From Lapidilactobacillus concavus DSM 17758 (GTDB lineage Bacteria > Bacillota > Bacilli > Lactobacillales > Lactobacillaceae), in NCBI RefSeq assembly GCF_001435835.1, contig NZ_AZFX01000038.1, positions 37,372-101,371 of the forward strand: DNA of 64,000 nt, read 5' to 3'. Within the stretch, counting starts at the first letter, position 1, and each line of letters starts with the position of its first letter. Shown one piece after another: positions 37,400 to 47,095 of this stretch. The translations under genes were made by a program, and so were the position numbers. The notes beneath the pieces were generated by a model. The model was not told where the DNA came from and made no database searches. It saw only the letters and a list, made by a program, of their open reading frames with translations.

Positions 37400-39202
37400 A
37401 TGACTGACATTAAAACGTTACCCACACGTGCAGAAGTTCCAGAAGCACTCACTTGGAACCTCGAATTGATCTATCCCACAGAACAAGCTTGGGAAGCTGA
37501 CTTTCAACAAGTTAAACAACTCGCGACTGAAGTCGTCAAGTCCAAGAACAAGGTTGGTGAATCTGCCACACAATTATTCAACGTTCTCGAACGCTCGCAT
37601 GAAACTTTTCGCAAGTTAGAAAAAACTTACGTCTACGCTTCAATGAAGAGTGACCAAGATACCAACAATAATCACTTTCAAGGTTTGAATTCACGTGTTA
37701 GCTCATTAGTCGCCAACGTTTCAGCAGATCTTGCTTTTGTTGAGCCAGAAATTATTGCTATTCGTGATGATCAGCTTAAAACCTTTCTTGAAGAAGAACC
37801 ACGTTTAGCAAATTACGCTCATTATTTAGAGAGTCTACGCCTCACAAAGAATCACGTCTTGAGTGCTGACTCTGAAGCCTTGTTAAACGGCGCGGAAGAA
37901 GTTTTTGAGTCTTCAAGTTTAACCTTCGGCGTTTTGACTAATTCTGATTTAGAATTCCCTTATGTTCAAGACGAGAACGGACAAACCGTCCAGTTATCAA
38001 ACGGTCTTTATGGTGCTTTGATCGAATCAACGAATCGTGAAGTTCGAGAAGATGCCTTTACAGCCCTATATAGTGTCTATGACCAATTTCAGAACACCCT
38101 GGCGCAAACGCTCTCTGGTGAAACGAAACGTCATAATTTTTTAGCTAAAGTTCATCATTATCCAAGTGCACGCGCTGCCGCAATGGCGAAGAACAATATT
38201 CCTGAGCAGGTTTATGACACCTTAGTCGAACAAGTCAATCAACATCTGCCGTTATTACACCGTTATGTTAGCTTGCGCAAAAAGATTTTAGGCGTCGATG
38301 ACTTACACATGTATGATATGTATGTTCCTTTGACTGGCGAACCACCTCTGAACTACACCTTCGAAGAAGCCAAATCTGAAGCTAAAAAAGCGCTCGCAAT
38401 TTTGGGTGATGATTATTTGAGCCATGTCGACGAAATTTTCAACAACCGTTATATCGACGTTGTGGAGAACAAAGGCAAGCGCAGCGGTGCCTATTCTGGT
38501 GGTGCTTATGATACAGCACCCTACGAATTATTGAACTGGCAAGATAGCGTCAACAGTCTCTATACCTTAGTACACGAAACTGGTCACAGTGTTCATAGTT
38601 GGTACACGCGTCACAACCAACCTTACCAATACGGTGAATATCCAATCTTCTTGGCAGAAATCGCTTCAACCACAAACGAGAACTTACTCACTGAATACCT
38701 GCTCAAAACACAAACCGATCCAAAAGTTCGTGCCTATATTTTGAACTATTATTTGGACGGCTTCAAAGGCACGGTTTATCGTCAAACACAATTCGCTGAA
38801 TTCGAGCATCATATTCACACCGCAGATGCTAATGGCGAACCGCTGACAGCAGAATCTTTGAGCGACTTCTATGGCAATTTGAACTCGCACTACTATGGCC
38901 CTGCGGTCGAAAAAGATCCAGAAATCGCGTTAGAATGGTCGCGAATTCCGCACTTCTACTACGACTACTACGTTTATCAGTATTCGACTGGTTTTGCAGC
39001 AGCTTCATCCTTATCGCAACTTATTACCACCAACCAACCAAATGCGACGGCACATTATTTGGACTACTTGAAGTCAGGTAGTTCTGATTACGCAATCGAG
39101 ATTATGAAGAAGGCCGGCGTCGACATGACTAAGCCAGACTATCTCGAAGCAGCCTTCAACGTCTTCGAAACCCGACTTAACGAATTAGAATCACTTTTGT
39201 AA
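37400..39202 (+). CDS. pepF: Oligoendopeptidase F
   Basis: A 600-residue M3-family zinc metallopeptidase. The zinc site HETGHSVHSWY is near residue 390 with the third ligand in the IFLAEIASTTNE segment downstream; an N-terminal oligopeptidase F domain precedes it. It cleaves short peptides in the cytoplasm during peptide nutrition and protein turnover. AAGGAG precedes ATG, a promoter lies about 40 bases upstream and a strong terminator follows, so it is monocistronic. Confidence 0.95.
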   Translation: MTDIKTLPTRAEVPEALTWNLELIYPTEQAWEADFQQVKQLATEVVKSKNKVGESATQLFNVLERSHETFRKLEKTYVYASMKSDQDTNNNHFQGLNSRVSSLVANVSADLAFVEPEIIAIRDDQLKTFLEEEPRLANYAHYLESLRLTKNHVLSADSEALLNGAEEVFESSSLTFGVLTNSDLEFPYVQDENGQTVQLSNGLYGALIESTNREVREDAFTALYSVYDQFQNTLAQTLSGETKRHNFLAKVHHYPSARAAAMAKNNIPEQVYDTLVEQVNQHLPLLHRYVSLRKKILGVDDLHMYDMYVPLTGEPPLNYTFEEAKSEAKKALAILGDDYLSHVDEIFNNRYIDVVENKGKRSGAYSGGAYDTAPYELLNWQDSVNSLYTLVHETGHSVHSWYTRHNQPYQYGEYPIFLAEIASTTNENLLTEYLLKTQTDPKVRAYILNYYLDGFKGTVYRQTQFAEFEHHIHTADANGEPLTAESLSDFYGNLNSHYYGPAVEKDPEIALEWSRIPHFYYDYYVYQYSTGFAAASSLSQLITTNQPNATAHYLDYLKSGSSDYAIEIMKKAGVDMTKPDYLEAAFNVFETRLNELESLL

Positions 39203-39228
39203 TCCAAGCCTTATTCGTAAAACAAAGA

Positions 39229-39266
39229 GGATCCAGATAGGAAAAATCCTATCCGGGTCCTTTTTT
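39229..39266 (+). terminator. Intrinsic terminator of pepF
   Basis: Stem GGATCCAGATAGGA/TCCTATCCGGGTCC followed by six T residues. Confidence 0.9.
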
Positions 39267-39325
39267 GAATGGTGTGTGATTAAAATTATTTTTTAACGAC
39301 TAACTAATTCATTGAAGACTTCAAT

Positions 39326-40114
39326 TCAAGCCCGCTGACGAAATAACCAGGCACCTAAATAAAAGATAACTTCAATTAAGGCGATGAAGAATGTCGCTGG
39401 CCAGTTTGTAACGTATGCCAACCAAAGACCAAGCCAAACACCAACTGATGCCGTAACCACTGAAATCAGCAGCAATTGATGAATATTACGCCCCAACGTC
39501 TTTGCCGTGGCCGCGGGAATCGTCATCAGAATAAAGACCAGCATTGAGCCAACAATCTGCGCGCCAACACTCACACTAACCGCTAAAAGAATTAAGAAAA
39601 CGATCCCCACGAATTTGGCGCGTACGCCATTCGCTTGTGCGCCGACTGGATCGAACGAATCGAACAGCAATGGTCGAAAGACAAGCCAGATCGTTATCAG
39701 AACGACTAAAGACAGCAGCACTAATTGCCAAACGCCGCTTAAACTTATCCCGACAATGCTCCCAAATAAAATTTGCGTGGCATAATTAGAGCTTTGATTA
39801 GCAAGCGCCAAAAACAAAATACCGGAGCCGATAAACAGCGATGACACCGCGCTAATTGTCGATTCACGTCGGGCTTTCTCAACCGACAAACCACTGATCA
39901 ACGCACTGCTCGTCAGCGTGAATAACAGCATTCCAATCAGCGGTGAAATCCCAATAAAAGCACCAAAAGCCGCACCTGCAAACCCTATTTCTGACAACAT
40001 ATGGGTTAAAAACGAGAGCTGACGTGCCACAACGAACACCCCAACAATTCCGCAGGTTAATGCGATAAAAGTACTCGCGATAAACGCATGACGCATAAAA
40101 TCGAAGGCAAACAT
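39326..40114 (-). CDS. Zinc/manganese ABC transporter permease
   Basis: A 262-residue membrane protein with about eight hydrophobic segments of the ABC-3 (ZnuB/AdcB/MntB) family; the AAFGAFIGISPLIGMLLF and FVFILMTIPAATAKTLG-like stretches are typical. It is the last gene of a three-gene metal importer and abuts the ATPase gene. AAGGGAG precedes its start. Zinc versus manganese cannot be settled from this subunit. Confidence 0.88.
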   Translation of the reverse strand: MFAFDFMRHAFIASTFIALTCGIVGVFVVARQLSFLTHMLSEIGFAGAAFGAFIGISPLIGMLLFTLTSSALISGLSVEKARRESTISAVSSLFIGSGILFLALANQSSNYATQILFGSIVGISLSGVWQLVLLSLVVLITIWLVFRPLLFDSFDPVGAQANGVRAKFVGIVFLILLAVSVSVGAQIVGSMLVFILMTIPAATAKTLGRNIHQLLLISVVTASVGVWLGLWLAYVTNWPATFFIALIEVIFYLGAWLFRQRA

Positions 40115-40807
40115 TTACTCAGCTCCCTTTAAACTATCCGGACGAATTTGATCACTCGGTCCAGTCATCATTTGATGATCTCTCAATAATAAATAGCGAT
40201 CAGTATATTTGATTGTTAATTCCAAGTCATGACTCACAAAAAGCAACGCCATCTGCTTGTCGGTCACCACTTGATCGACAAGGTCCATAATAGCCTGTTT
40301 GGCATCGACATCCATACTTGCTGTTGATTCATCCATAATCAATAAATCGGGGTCTGCAAGCAACGCTTGGGCTAAATAAGCACGTTGTCGTTCGCCCCCA
40401 GATGCCAACGCTAATGATCGATTTTTGATCGACGTTAAATTTGTCTGTTCCAAAACTCGTTCAACTCGTTTTTTTTCGGAGCTTGTCAGCCAAGGATGCC
40501 AACTTTGACCAATGTTTAACGCCACAAAACTCTGAATAGAAAGCGGCGCGTCTGCATCGATATTTCTAAATTGAGGCACGTAACCAATCTTCAATGGTCG
40601 TTGTCCAACAACCGATCGCCGCGTAATCTCGCCTGAAGTAGGCGTCAATAGACCCATGATCAACTTAACAAGCGTTGATTTGCCCACACCATTGTGTCCA
40701 ATCAGACTGACCTTTTCGCCGGCATGAATCTCAAAATTCAATCGATCAAAAACATCCTTCTCACCAAAATGCATCGATAGATCCTTAGCCGTTATAATGC
40801 CGTTCAT
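40115..40807 (-). CDS. Zinc/manganese ABC transporter ATP-binding protein
   Basis: A 230-residue ABC ATPase: Walker A GHNGVGKST (about 36-44), signature LASGGERQR, Walker B LLIMDEST and switch His in FVSHD. The start at 40807 follows AAGGGGG(C) at the end of the binding-protein gene, four bases away. It energises the adjacent permease. Confidence 0.9.
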   Translation of the reverse strand: MNGIITAKDLSMHFGEKDVFDRLNFEIHAGEKVSLIGHNGVGKSTLVKLIMGLLTPTSGEITRRSVVGQRPLKIGYVPQFRNIDADAPLSIQSFVALNIGQSWHPWLTSSEKKRVERVLEQTNLTSIKNRSLALASGGERQRAYLAQALLADPDLLIMDESTASMDVDAKQAIMDLVDQVVTDKQMALLFVSHDLELTIKYTDRYLLLRDHQMMTGPSDQIRPDSLKGAE

Positions 40808-40811
40808 TGCG

Positions 40812-41714
40812 TTATGCCCCCTTGGCAATCTTAGTAAGTTGTGCGAGTTGTTCAGTCATCCACGTTAGATATGTTCGATGCGGTGGCATGGTTTCCGTCA
40901 CAGTGACGATTGGCACGCCAGCCTTTTTTGCCGTTTGGATCAGTTCGTCGATCAACGGACTTTCAACTTGTCGATTAACCACTAGAAACGCGACTTTGCG
41001 TTGTTTCAGCTGGGATAACATCGTTTGCAGTTCAGCTGGCTTCGGATCCGCCCCTTCTTCAATATCCTGCGCAAAATCCGGATTCACAACTTTAACATCC
41101 AGTGCTGACAAGACGTCATTGAAAACCGGCTCGGTGATCATCACCTGTTTCTCAGAAAACGAGGCCTTTAATTGTTGAACTTGTTGTTGAAGCTGTTGGA
41201 ACTGCCGCATATTTTTACGACCATTCTTCTCAAAAAGTTGACGCTCTTTTGGACGAAGTGTACTGAATCTCTTGACCAACGCTTGGTTGAGCTTGATCAT
41301 CGTGGCAAAATCATACCATAAATGTTCATTTTCGCCTTCTGGCAAGTGGCGAACATCGGTGGCAATGTCAACCGTTGAGACTTTGCGATCATTACTAGTA
41401 ACTAACTTTTGCAACCAGGCATCGTAGCCGGCGCCGTTCATAATGGCGACATCCGCGTTTGCAACTGTCTTTGCATCCGCTGTCGTCGGAGTGTAATCGT
41501 GCGGATCTATCCCGCTCGAATTAATGATACTCACAACTTTGCCCTGATCTCCCAGGATCTGTTGGGCCATCTCTGCATAAAAATCAAGAGAACTCACCAC
41601 GCGAATTTGATCAGTCGTCAACTGTTTACCGGTTGTTTGCTTCTGTGTAGAACAAGCAGCAAGTACCATGACACCGAGTATGAGCAAAAATCCAGTCCTT
41701 ATCTTTTTGAACAT
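40812..41714 (-). CDS. Zinc/manganese-binding lipoprotein of the ABC importer
   Basis: A 300-residue cluster A-I solute-binding protein with lipobox LAAC (Cys21). Metal-ligand candidates are the His in GIDPHDYTPT, the His in ENEHLWYD, a glutamate in ITEPVFN-like context and a late acidic residue. No long His-rich loop is present, so manganese or zinc are both possible. It is first in the operon, and a repeated motif in its promoter region may be the metalloregulator site. Confidence 0.88.
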   Translation of the reverse strand: MFKKIRTGFLLILGVMVLAACSTQKQTTGKQLTTDQIRVVSSLDFYAEMAQQILGDQGKVVSIINSSGIDPHDYTPTTADAKTVANADVAIMNGAGYDAWLQKLVTSNDRKVSTVDIATDVRHLPEGENEHLWYDFATMIKLNQALVKRFSTLRPKERQLFEKNGRKNMRQFQQLQQQVQQLKASFSEKQVMITEPVFNDVLSALDVKVVNPDFAQDIEEGADPKPAELQTMLSQLKQRKVAFLVVNRQVESPLIDELIQTAKKAGVPIVTVTETMPPHRTYLTWMTEQLAQLTKIAKGA

Positions 41715-41729
41715 TCTAGCAACCTCCCC

Positions 41730-41810
41730 AAATTGTCACTCTCACTAATCATTGGATCTTGCAGAAATGCAAATCCAATCGTCGTTATTCCTTGAAATTG
41801 TCACAATCAC
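41730..41810 (-). promoter_or_regulatory. Direct repeats upstream of the metal importer operon
   Basis: AAATTGTCACTCTCAC at 41730-41745 and AAATTGTCACAATCAC at 41795-41810 match at 14 of 16 positions. The second contains the palindrome ATTGTCACAAT. They may be binding sites for an unlinked Zn or Mn regulator. Confidence 0.4.
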
Positions 41811-41930
41811 CAGTCTAACGAATTAAAAAAATATCGTCAAATGCGCATAGGTTCATGTATAGATTCTTGTGAATTAATCCAGATTGATCATTTTTTTTCG
41901 AGTTTGTTATCCGAATTTAGCTTAGAAAAA

Positions 41931-41971
41931 AGAGGTCATTACCAAAAATTAATCCTTGGTATCGCCTCTTC
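41931..41971 (-). terminator. Terminator after murE
   Basis: Minus-strand stem GAAGAGGCGATACCAAG with its partner ending GACCTC, followed by a T-run. Confidence 0.8.
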
Positions 41972-41988
41972 ATCATCAAAAACTATAT

Positions 41989-43560
41989 TTAACTATTTTT
42001 GCGTGTCGTTTCGGAATTGAGTTGTGCCAAAACGGACTTTGCAACGACCATATCAGTCGGCCAGGGCGTGTCAACACCACGGACCTTTTGATAAGGATCG
42101 GTTCCTTTTCCCGCTAAGACAACGACATCTCCAGGCTGACTCTCCTTGATTGCAGCCTCAATGGCCTTGGCACGATCTAATTCAACAGTAACATCAACTT
42201 GTGTTTGATTGATGCCCTCGATGATCTGATCCGCAATCTCTTTAGGATCTTCAAAGCCTGGGTCATCGTTGGTAATATAAGCATGTTGAACCAATTGGTT
42301 GATTGCTTTGGCGAAGCCCTCACGCCGAGAGATTCCTTTATCCCCGGGACTACCCACGACAACAATCAGCTTTGGATCTTGATATTCCTTCTTCAAGAAA
42401 GTGAGCAGCGCCATCATGCTCGCATAATTATGAGCGTAATCCACGTAAACTCGGCCGTGTCCTGGCACATCTAACCGTTCCATTCGGCCAGGAATCTCAA
42501 CGTGTGCGATGCCTAAAGCAGTTTCTGGATAAACCGCACCAGCTAAACCTGCACCGATAATTGCGGCAGTGGCATTACTCAAGTTATAATCGCCAATTAA
42601 GTCCAACGAATATTCACCTGAAATTTTTAACTGCTCGGCTTTCAAAGTGTGCGTCGTCAATTTAAATCGACTCTGCGCGAGATCTGCCTCTTCTTGCTGA
42701 TAGCGAAAGTCAATATCAATGCCTTCTGGAGCCTCGAAACCATCTTCGGCAAATAGAAAAATACTATCTGGATCCGTGGTGGTTGTTGCCGCAGCATAAA
42801 CATCCTGGAAATAATCAGTCTGTGCATTAATAACGGTTTTCCGCGAATTAACAAGTAATTGCAACTTGCAATGCAAGTAATCAGCAAAATTGGGATGTTC
42901 ATTGGGGCCAATATGATCTGGCGAAATATTCAAGAAAAAGCCAACGTCATAAGTTAAGCCAAAGACACGAAATTGCTTATACGCTTGAGAAGAAACTTCC
43001 ATGACTAAATGTGTCATTCCTCGATCGACCGCACGACGCATATCACGGAATAAATCGAGTGACTCAGCCGTTGTTAACTTAGATTTGAAACTATCGTCTG
43101 GATTCGGTCCGATAATCGTGTCCACCGTCGAAAACATGGCGGTCTTACCTTGCGTTGCTTGATTTAAGATACCACGTGTGAAATAAGTCGACGTCGTTTT
43201 ACCCTTGGTTCCCGTATAAGCAATCACAAATAATTCGTCTTGTGGATAGCCATAAAACGCCTGTGCTAACAACGCCATTGCCTTATGAATGTTGCGAACA
43301 ATTAATGCATGCATGCCATTGCCTTCTGCATAAGGCTGCTCAGCAACGTAAGCAATCGCACCATTATCCTTCGCGTTCTGTAAATAAATCGGTCGAAATT
43401 CGTTGCTCTTACAGAAGAATAACGTCTTCTCTGAGACGTCATTTGCATTGTAAGCAACGTTTTCGAAGCGCTGCGTTAAATTGTCCTGAATTGCACTACT
43501 TTTTAAAATATGATGTTCTTTTAGAATTAAAAGACATGCCTCTAAAGTTATTGCCATCAT
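41989..43560 (-). CDS. murE: UDP-N-acetylmuramyl-tripeptide synthetase MurE
   Basis: 523 residues, three-domain Mur ligase: an N-terminal UDP-binding part, an ATP-binding loop TGTKGKTTST near residue 115, and a C-terminal domain with the amino-acid selecting motif DDPGFEDP. The Asp-Asp-Pro form, rather than DNPR, points to L-lysine rather than diaminopimelate as the third residue. It adds that residue to UDP-MurNAc-L-Ala-D-Glu in the cytoplasm. AAGGGG precedes the tandem ATG starts. It is monocistronic by its flanks. Confidence 0.92.
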   Translation of the reverse strand: MMAITLEACLLILKEHHILKSSAIQDNLTQRFENVAYNANDVSEKTLFFCKSNEFRPIYLQNAKDNGAIAYVAEQPYAEGNGMHALIVRNIHKAMALLAQAFYGYPQDELFVIAYTGTKGKTTSTYFTRGILNQATQGKTAMFSTVDTIIGPNPDDSFKSKLTTAESLDLFRDMRRAVDRGMTHLVMEVSSQAYKQFRVFGLTYDVGFFLNISPDHIGPNEHPNFADYLHCKLQLLVNSRKTVINAQTDYFQDVYAAATTTTDPDSIFLFAEDGFEAPEGIDIDFRYQQEEADLAQSRFKLTTHTLKAEQLKISGEYSLDLIGDYNLSNATAAIIGAGLAGAVYPETALGIAHVEIPGRMERLDVPGHGRVYVDYAHNYASMMALLTFLKKEYQDPKLIVVVGSPGDKGISRREGFAKAINQLVQHAYITNDDPGFEDPKEIADQIIEGINQTQVDVTVELDRAKAIEAAIKESQPGDVVVLAGKGTDPYQKVRGVDTPWPTDMVVAKSVLAQLNSETTRKNS

Positions 43561-43677
43561 TAAACCCCTTTATAAAGCTTAGTTCAAACCAACGTTTGTC
43601 GATCATTTGGCGATGATAAGTCTACCCCAGAATCATTTCAACCATTTCTTATCAGTGGCTGAGATGATTCTTAAAAC

Positions 43678-44970
43678 TTAAAACAGCCCCGTAATCTTTT
43701 GCCAAGCTTTTTGCCACCACGTTAAGCCTTTAACAGCTGTTTTTGCTAAAATTGGAACGGATTGTTTCTGTTCAGTCGTCAAATAACCGGAGCCAATGGT
43801 TGGCATTTCCACACTACCAAGATGTGCCCCTTTTTTGATGGGTGCGATGCGACTAATATCGTTATTGTTCAACTTATAAGTGAGCTGTGAAGCTTTGACA
43901 GATTTTGGTAAAAGTACCTTGACTGTCTTACCAGCAACACTAGCAACTTTCGTCTGTTTGCTGTTCGTTACCTTAACCGCTGGTAACTGTTTGCTGAATT
44001 GACCTCGTTTTAAAACAGTGACTTGGTGCCAATTTTGGTAGACACCCTCCATCAACGTCTTAGCGGCAGCGAACCGTTTCTGCTGATCGACAGAGCGACC
44101 ATCTGCATGAAGAATCACCGTAATGATTCGGAACCCATTTTTCTTAACAGTACCGACAAAACTATCACCAGCACGCTCGGAGGTACCCGTCTTTAATCCG
44201 TCAACGTCAAATTCGCTTGTTGCGGCCGATTCACCCTTCAGCATTAGATTCCAGGTTGGATAAGTTGTGCCATGAAAAGCAATTTTAGTCTGGCTCGTGA
44301 CATTCAAAACTTCGGGAAAATCTTTTAATAAGTGTTGCGCTACAACCGCAATGTCACGCGCGCTCATTTCGTTCTCGTCAGTTTCTGTCGTGCCTGGATA
44401 ACGATCTGCAGCAGGAACGTAGGAATTACTCATCCCACTCACGTTAACCAGTTTCGCGTCTTTAATCTGCCATTCAGCTAGTTGTGCTTTCATCGCATCA
44501 ATAAATTTAGCTTGACTACCACTCACAACATCCGCTAATGCCATCGCAGCCGCATTTGCCGAATAAATTAAGCTAACATCATATAGTTCCTTGACTGTAT
44601 ATGACTTCGCCGTCTCGAATGGAATATTAGATAATTCCATGTTGTGGCTGAGTTGCACAATATCCGTCGTTGGTGTGACCTCTTGCGTCCATGTGAGCTG
44701 ACCTTTTTTAACAGCCTGCAACACAAGGTACATCGATAACATTTTCGTCAATGAAGCGATTGGTAAGACTTGTTGGCTGTCTTTATCTGCCAAAATCTGA
44801 CCAGACTTCACGTCAATTGCTAACCCCGCCTTAGCTGGAATCGTCACTTGAGGAACGTCAATCGTCGATGCCGCGTGAGCCGTTTGACTCGCCACAAAAA
44901 ATCCCGAAAAATTCAGTGCGCTGATCATTAAAACAAGCGCAAATAATAAATGTTGTCCCTTGGCTTTCAC
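43678..44970 (-). CDS. dacA: Serine D-alanyl-D-alanine carboxypeptidase (PBP5/DacA type)
   Basis: 430 residues. Signal peptide cleaved near AHA-A (about residue 33), then the penicillin-binding motifs SLTK (Ser73, Lys76), SAN and KTG (GLKTGTSERAG), and a C-terminal beta domain with a final amphipathic stretch (WWQKAWQKITGLF) that anchors to the membrane. It trims the terminal D-Ala from peptidoglycan stem peptides. GTG start with GGAGGA upstream. It follows a histidine kinase gene by only 13 bases, so the two-component system probably belongs to the same operon. Confidence 0.93.
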   Translation of the reverse strand: MKAKGQHLLFALVLMISALNFSGFFVASQTAHAASTIDVPQVTIPAKAGLAIDVKSGQILADKDSQQVLPIASLTKMLSMYLVLQAVKKGQLTWTQEVTPTTDIVQLSHNMELSNIPFETAKSYTVKELYDVSLIYSANAAAMALADVVSGSQAKFIDAMKAQLAEWQIKDAKLVNVSGMSNSYVPAADRYPGTTETDENEMSARDIAVVAQHLLKDFPEVLNVTSQTKIAFHGTTYPTWNLMLKGESAATSEFDVDGLKTGTSERAGDSFVGTVKKNGFRIITVILHADGRSVDQQKRFAAAKTLMEGVYQNWHQVTVLKRGQFSKQLPAVKVTNSKQTKVASVAGKTVKVLLPKSVKASQLTYKLNNNDISRIAPIKKGAHLGSVEMPTIGSGYLTTEQKQSVPILAKTAVKGLTWWQKAWQKITGLF

Positions 44971-44983
44971 AATTGTTCCTCCA

Positions 44984-46138
44984 CTAATTCTCTTCTTGTT
45001 GGTGCCTATTCAATGGCAAAATGGTATTAAAAGCTGTTTCTTGTTCAGTTGAAGTGGCGTAAATTTCGCCGCCATGCAATTTGACGATACTTTGGGCAAT
45101 CGCTAAGCCTAAGCCTGATCCCCCAGTTTCAGCAGAGCGCGAGCCTTCCACCCGATAGAACCGTTCAAAGATATTCTCAAGATCTTCTTGTGGAATCTGA
45201 CGACCATCATTAGCAACACTGATCACAACATCGTTATTTTCTTGATGTGCACTTAGTGTGATCTTCGTCGCTTCATCGCCATACTTCAGGGCGTTCACGA
45301 TTAGATTACTAAAGACCCGGACTAATTTACCCGCATCAGCAGACATCATAATTGGCCGTTGAGTCACATCCACCTCAATTAGAATATGATGCTTCTGCGC
45401 CTCAAGCTCAAAATCCGCCGTCAGTTGCTCCAGCATTGAGACCAAATCAAAAGTTGTCACTTCCAATTGCGTATGGGTTTGTTGAACTTTTGTAAATTCA
45501 AACAGATCTTCAACGAGTGATTTCATTTGCTTCGTTTTTTCAAAAGCAATGTGGATATAACGAAGTAGATCGTCCTCGTTCTCATACTGTCCATTTTCGA
45601 TTAGCCCGAGATATCCCATGATCGACGTCAGTGGCGTTCGAATATCATGACTCACATTTGTGATCAGCTCATCTTTGCTGGCTTCTATCTTGCGCTCTTC
45701 GATCATCGAATTTACAGTGCTATCGACCAAAGCATTAATGCTATCGATCACTTGGTTGAGATAACCACTCACCTTTAAATTGACGCGGTGGTCTAAATGA
45801 CCATTAGCAATAAAGTGAAGCTCCTCGATAATGTGGCGCATCTGCATTTGATGGTAACGCCGAATTAGGCGCCAGTAGACTACAATTGCATCAAAAATAA
45901 TCAACAGGATAAAGAAAATCCGTTGCCAACTCCATAAATGCCAAGGACCGATGGTAACCGCACGTTTGATTTGATAGATACCATCCACCAAACCTTGATT
46001 TGAATGTATCGCTTGATCGATTAAAATCACAACGGCAAAGTTAAGCAAGAGTAATAAGCCAACGGTCACCAAGCCTTCAAGAAATAGTTCCCATTTTTCT
46101 CGTGTTTTTAAAACGATGGTCTGTGGTTCATCACTCAT
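44984..46138 (-). CDS. Sensor histidine kinase (VanS-like group)
   Basis: A 384-residue kinase with two membrane helices (about 22-40 and 72-92), a short extracytoplasmic loop, a HAMP-like linker, the box NVSHDIRTPLTSIMGY (His164) and a C-terminal ATPase domain (FERFYRVEGSRSAETGGSGLGLAI in pieces). The start codon overlaps the regulator's stop (TAATG) and follows AGGTGGAAG. A longer in-frame start at 46168 lies inside the regulator and is rejected. Its signal is unknown; linkage to dacA suggests cell-wall status. Confidence 0.9.
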   Translation of the reverse strand: MSDEPQTIVLKTREKWELFLEGLVTVGLLLLLNFAVVILIDQAIHSNQGLVDGIYQIKRAVTIGPWHLWSWQRIFFILLIIFDAIVVYWRLIRRYHQMQMRHIIEELHFIANGHLDHRVNLKVSGYLNQVIDSINALVDSTVNSMIEERKIEASKDELITNVSHDIRTPLTSIMGYLGLIENGQYENEDDLLRYIHIAFEKTKQMKSLVEDLFEFTKVQQTHTQLEVTTFDLVSMLEQLTADFELEAQKHHILIEVDVTQRPIMMSADAGKLVRVFSNLIVNALKYGDEATKITLSAHQENNDVVISVANDGRQIPQEDLENIFERFYRVEGSRSAETGGSGLGLAIAQSIVKLHGGEIYATSTEQETAFNTILPLNRHQQEEN

Positions 46139-46824
46139 TATGCTTCCACCTTGTAACCAACGCCCCAAACAGTTTCGATGACTTTTTCGCCGCCTGTTGC
46201 TTCTTCAATTTTATCCCGTAAATGACTCACGTGAACCATGACAGTCTTTGCCGAAACAATACTTTCCTGCTGCCAAACACGCTCGAAAATCTCATCTGCT
46301 GAGAAAACGCGATTGGGATGGCTCGCCAAAAGGTAGAGTATGCCAAACTCTAATGCTGTCAGTTGAATCCCAACATTGGTTAATGTCGTCACTTCATGAG
46401 AGTCCTTATCAATAATTAATGGACCAACTTCCAGACGATCAGGTTCATTCGAGGTCATTTGTGCATTGGCACGACGCAATAAAGATTTGACCCGCGCCAT
46501 GACTTCAAGTGGATTGAATGGTTTTGAAACATAGTCATCCGCTCCAGTGATCAAGCCTTGGATCTTATCCATATCCGTCGTCTTGGCAGAAACAACAATA
46601 ATAGGAATATCAGATTCTTTGCGGACTTCTTTGATGACATCGATGCCAGACATGTTAGGCATCATGATATCAAGAATCATCAACGCGATTTCAGGATTAG
46701 TTGCTAATTTTGTCAGTGCTTCGCGTCCAGTCAACGCGGTAATAGGCTCATAGCCTTCGTTCTTTGCGTAAATACTTAATAACTCTACAATTTCTTTGTC
46801 ATCATCAACGATTAGTATTTTCAT
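46138..46824 (-). CDS. OmpR-family response regulator (VanR-like group)
   Basis: 228 residues with receiver Asp52 (LDIMMPNMSG), Lys in VSKPFNP, and a C-terminal winged helix (SADEIFERVWQQESIVSAKTVMVHVSHLRDK in pieces). Translationally coupled to the kinase and followed by dacA. It likely activates its own operon. AAGGTG precedes ATG at 46824. Confidence 0.9.
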   Translation of the reverse strand: MKILIVDDDKEIVELLSIYAKNEGYEPITALTGREALTKLATNPEIALMILDIMMPNMSGIDVIKEVRKESDIPIIVVSAKTTDMDKIQGLITGADDYVSKPFNPLEVMARVKSLLRRANAQMTSNEPDRLEVGPLIIDKDSHEVTTLTNVGIQLTALEFGILYLLASHPNRVFSADEIFERVWQQESIVSAKTVMVHVSHLRDKIEEATGGEKVIETVWGVGYKVEA

Positions 46825-47018
46825 TTCAATCACCTTCTGAATTTGAGACTAATGACATCTCGTTATTCTAATCTAACAAGCCAATCGAACGTTATTTATT
46901 ATACGCTATGATTCAGATAGACTCTCTCAAAAGTACCACCTTATTCAGAAAATGTCTATCTGGCTTAATTGTATCAAAGGCTGACTTAAATTTCTTTAAA
47001 ATTTCCACTTCACTAAAA

Positions 47019-47053
47019 AAACAGTAAACAAAATTAAACTTTGCTCACTGTTA
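47019..47053 (-). terminator. Terminator after the universal stress protein gene
   Basis: Minus-strand AACAGTGAGCAAA pairs with TTTGTTTACTGTT, followed by seven T residues. Confidence 0.75.
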
Positions 47054-47095
47054 AATGCAATTATTATTCTCGACCAATCATCTACTGCGTTAAAT

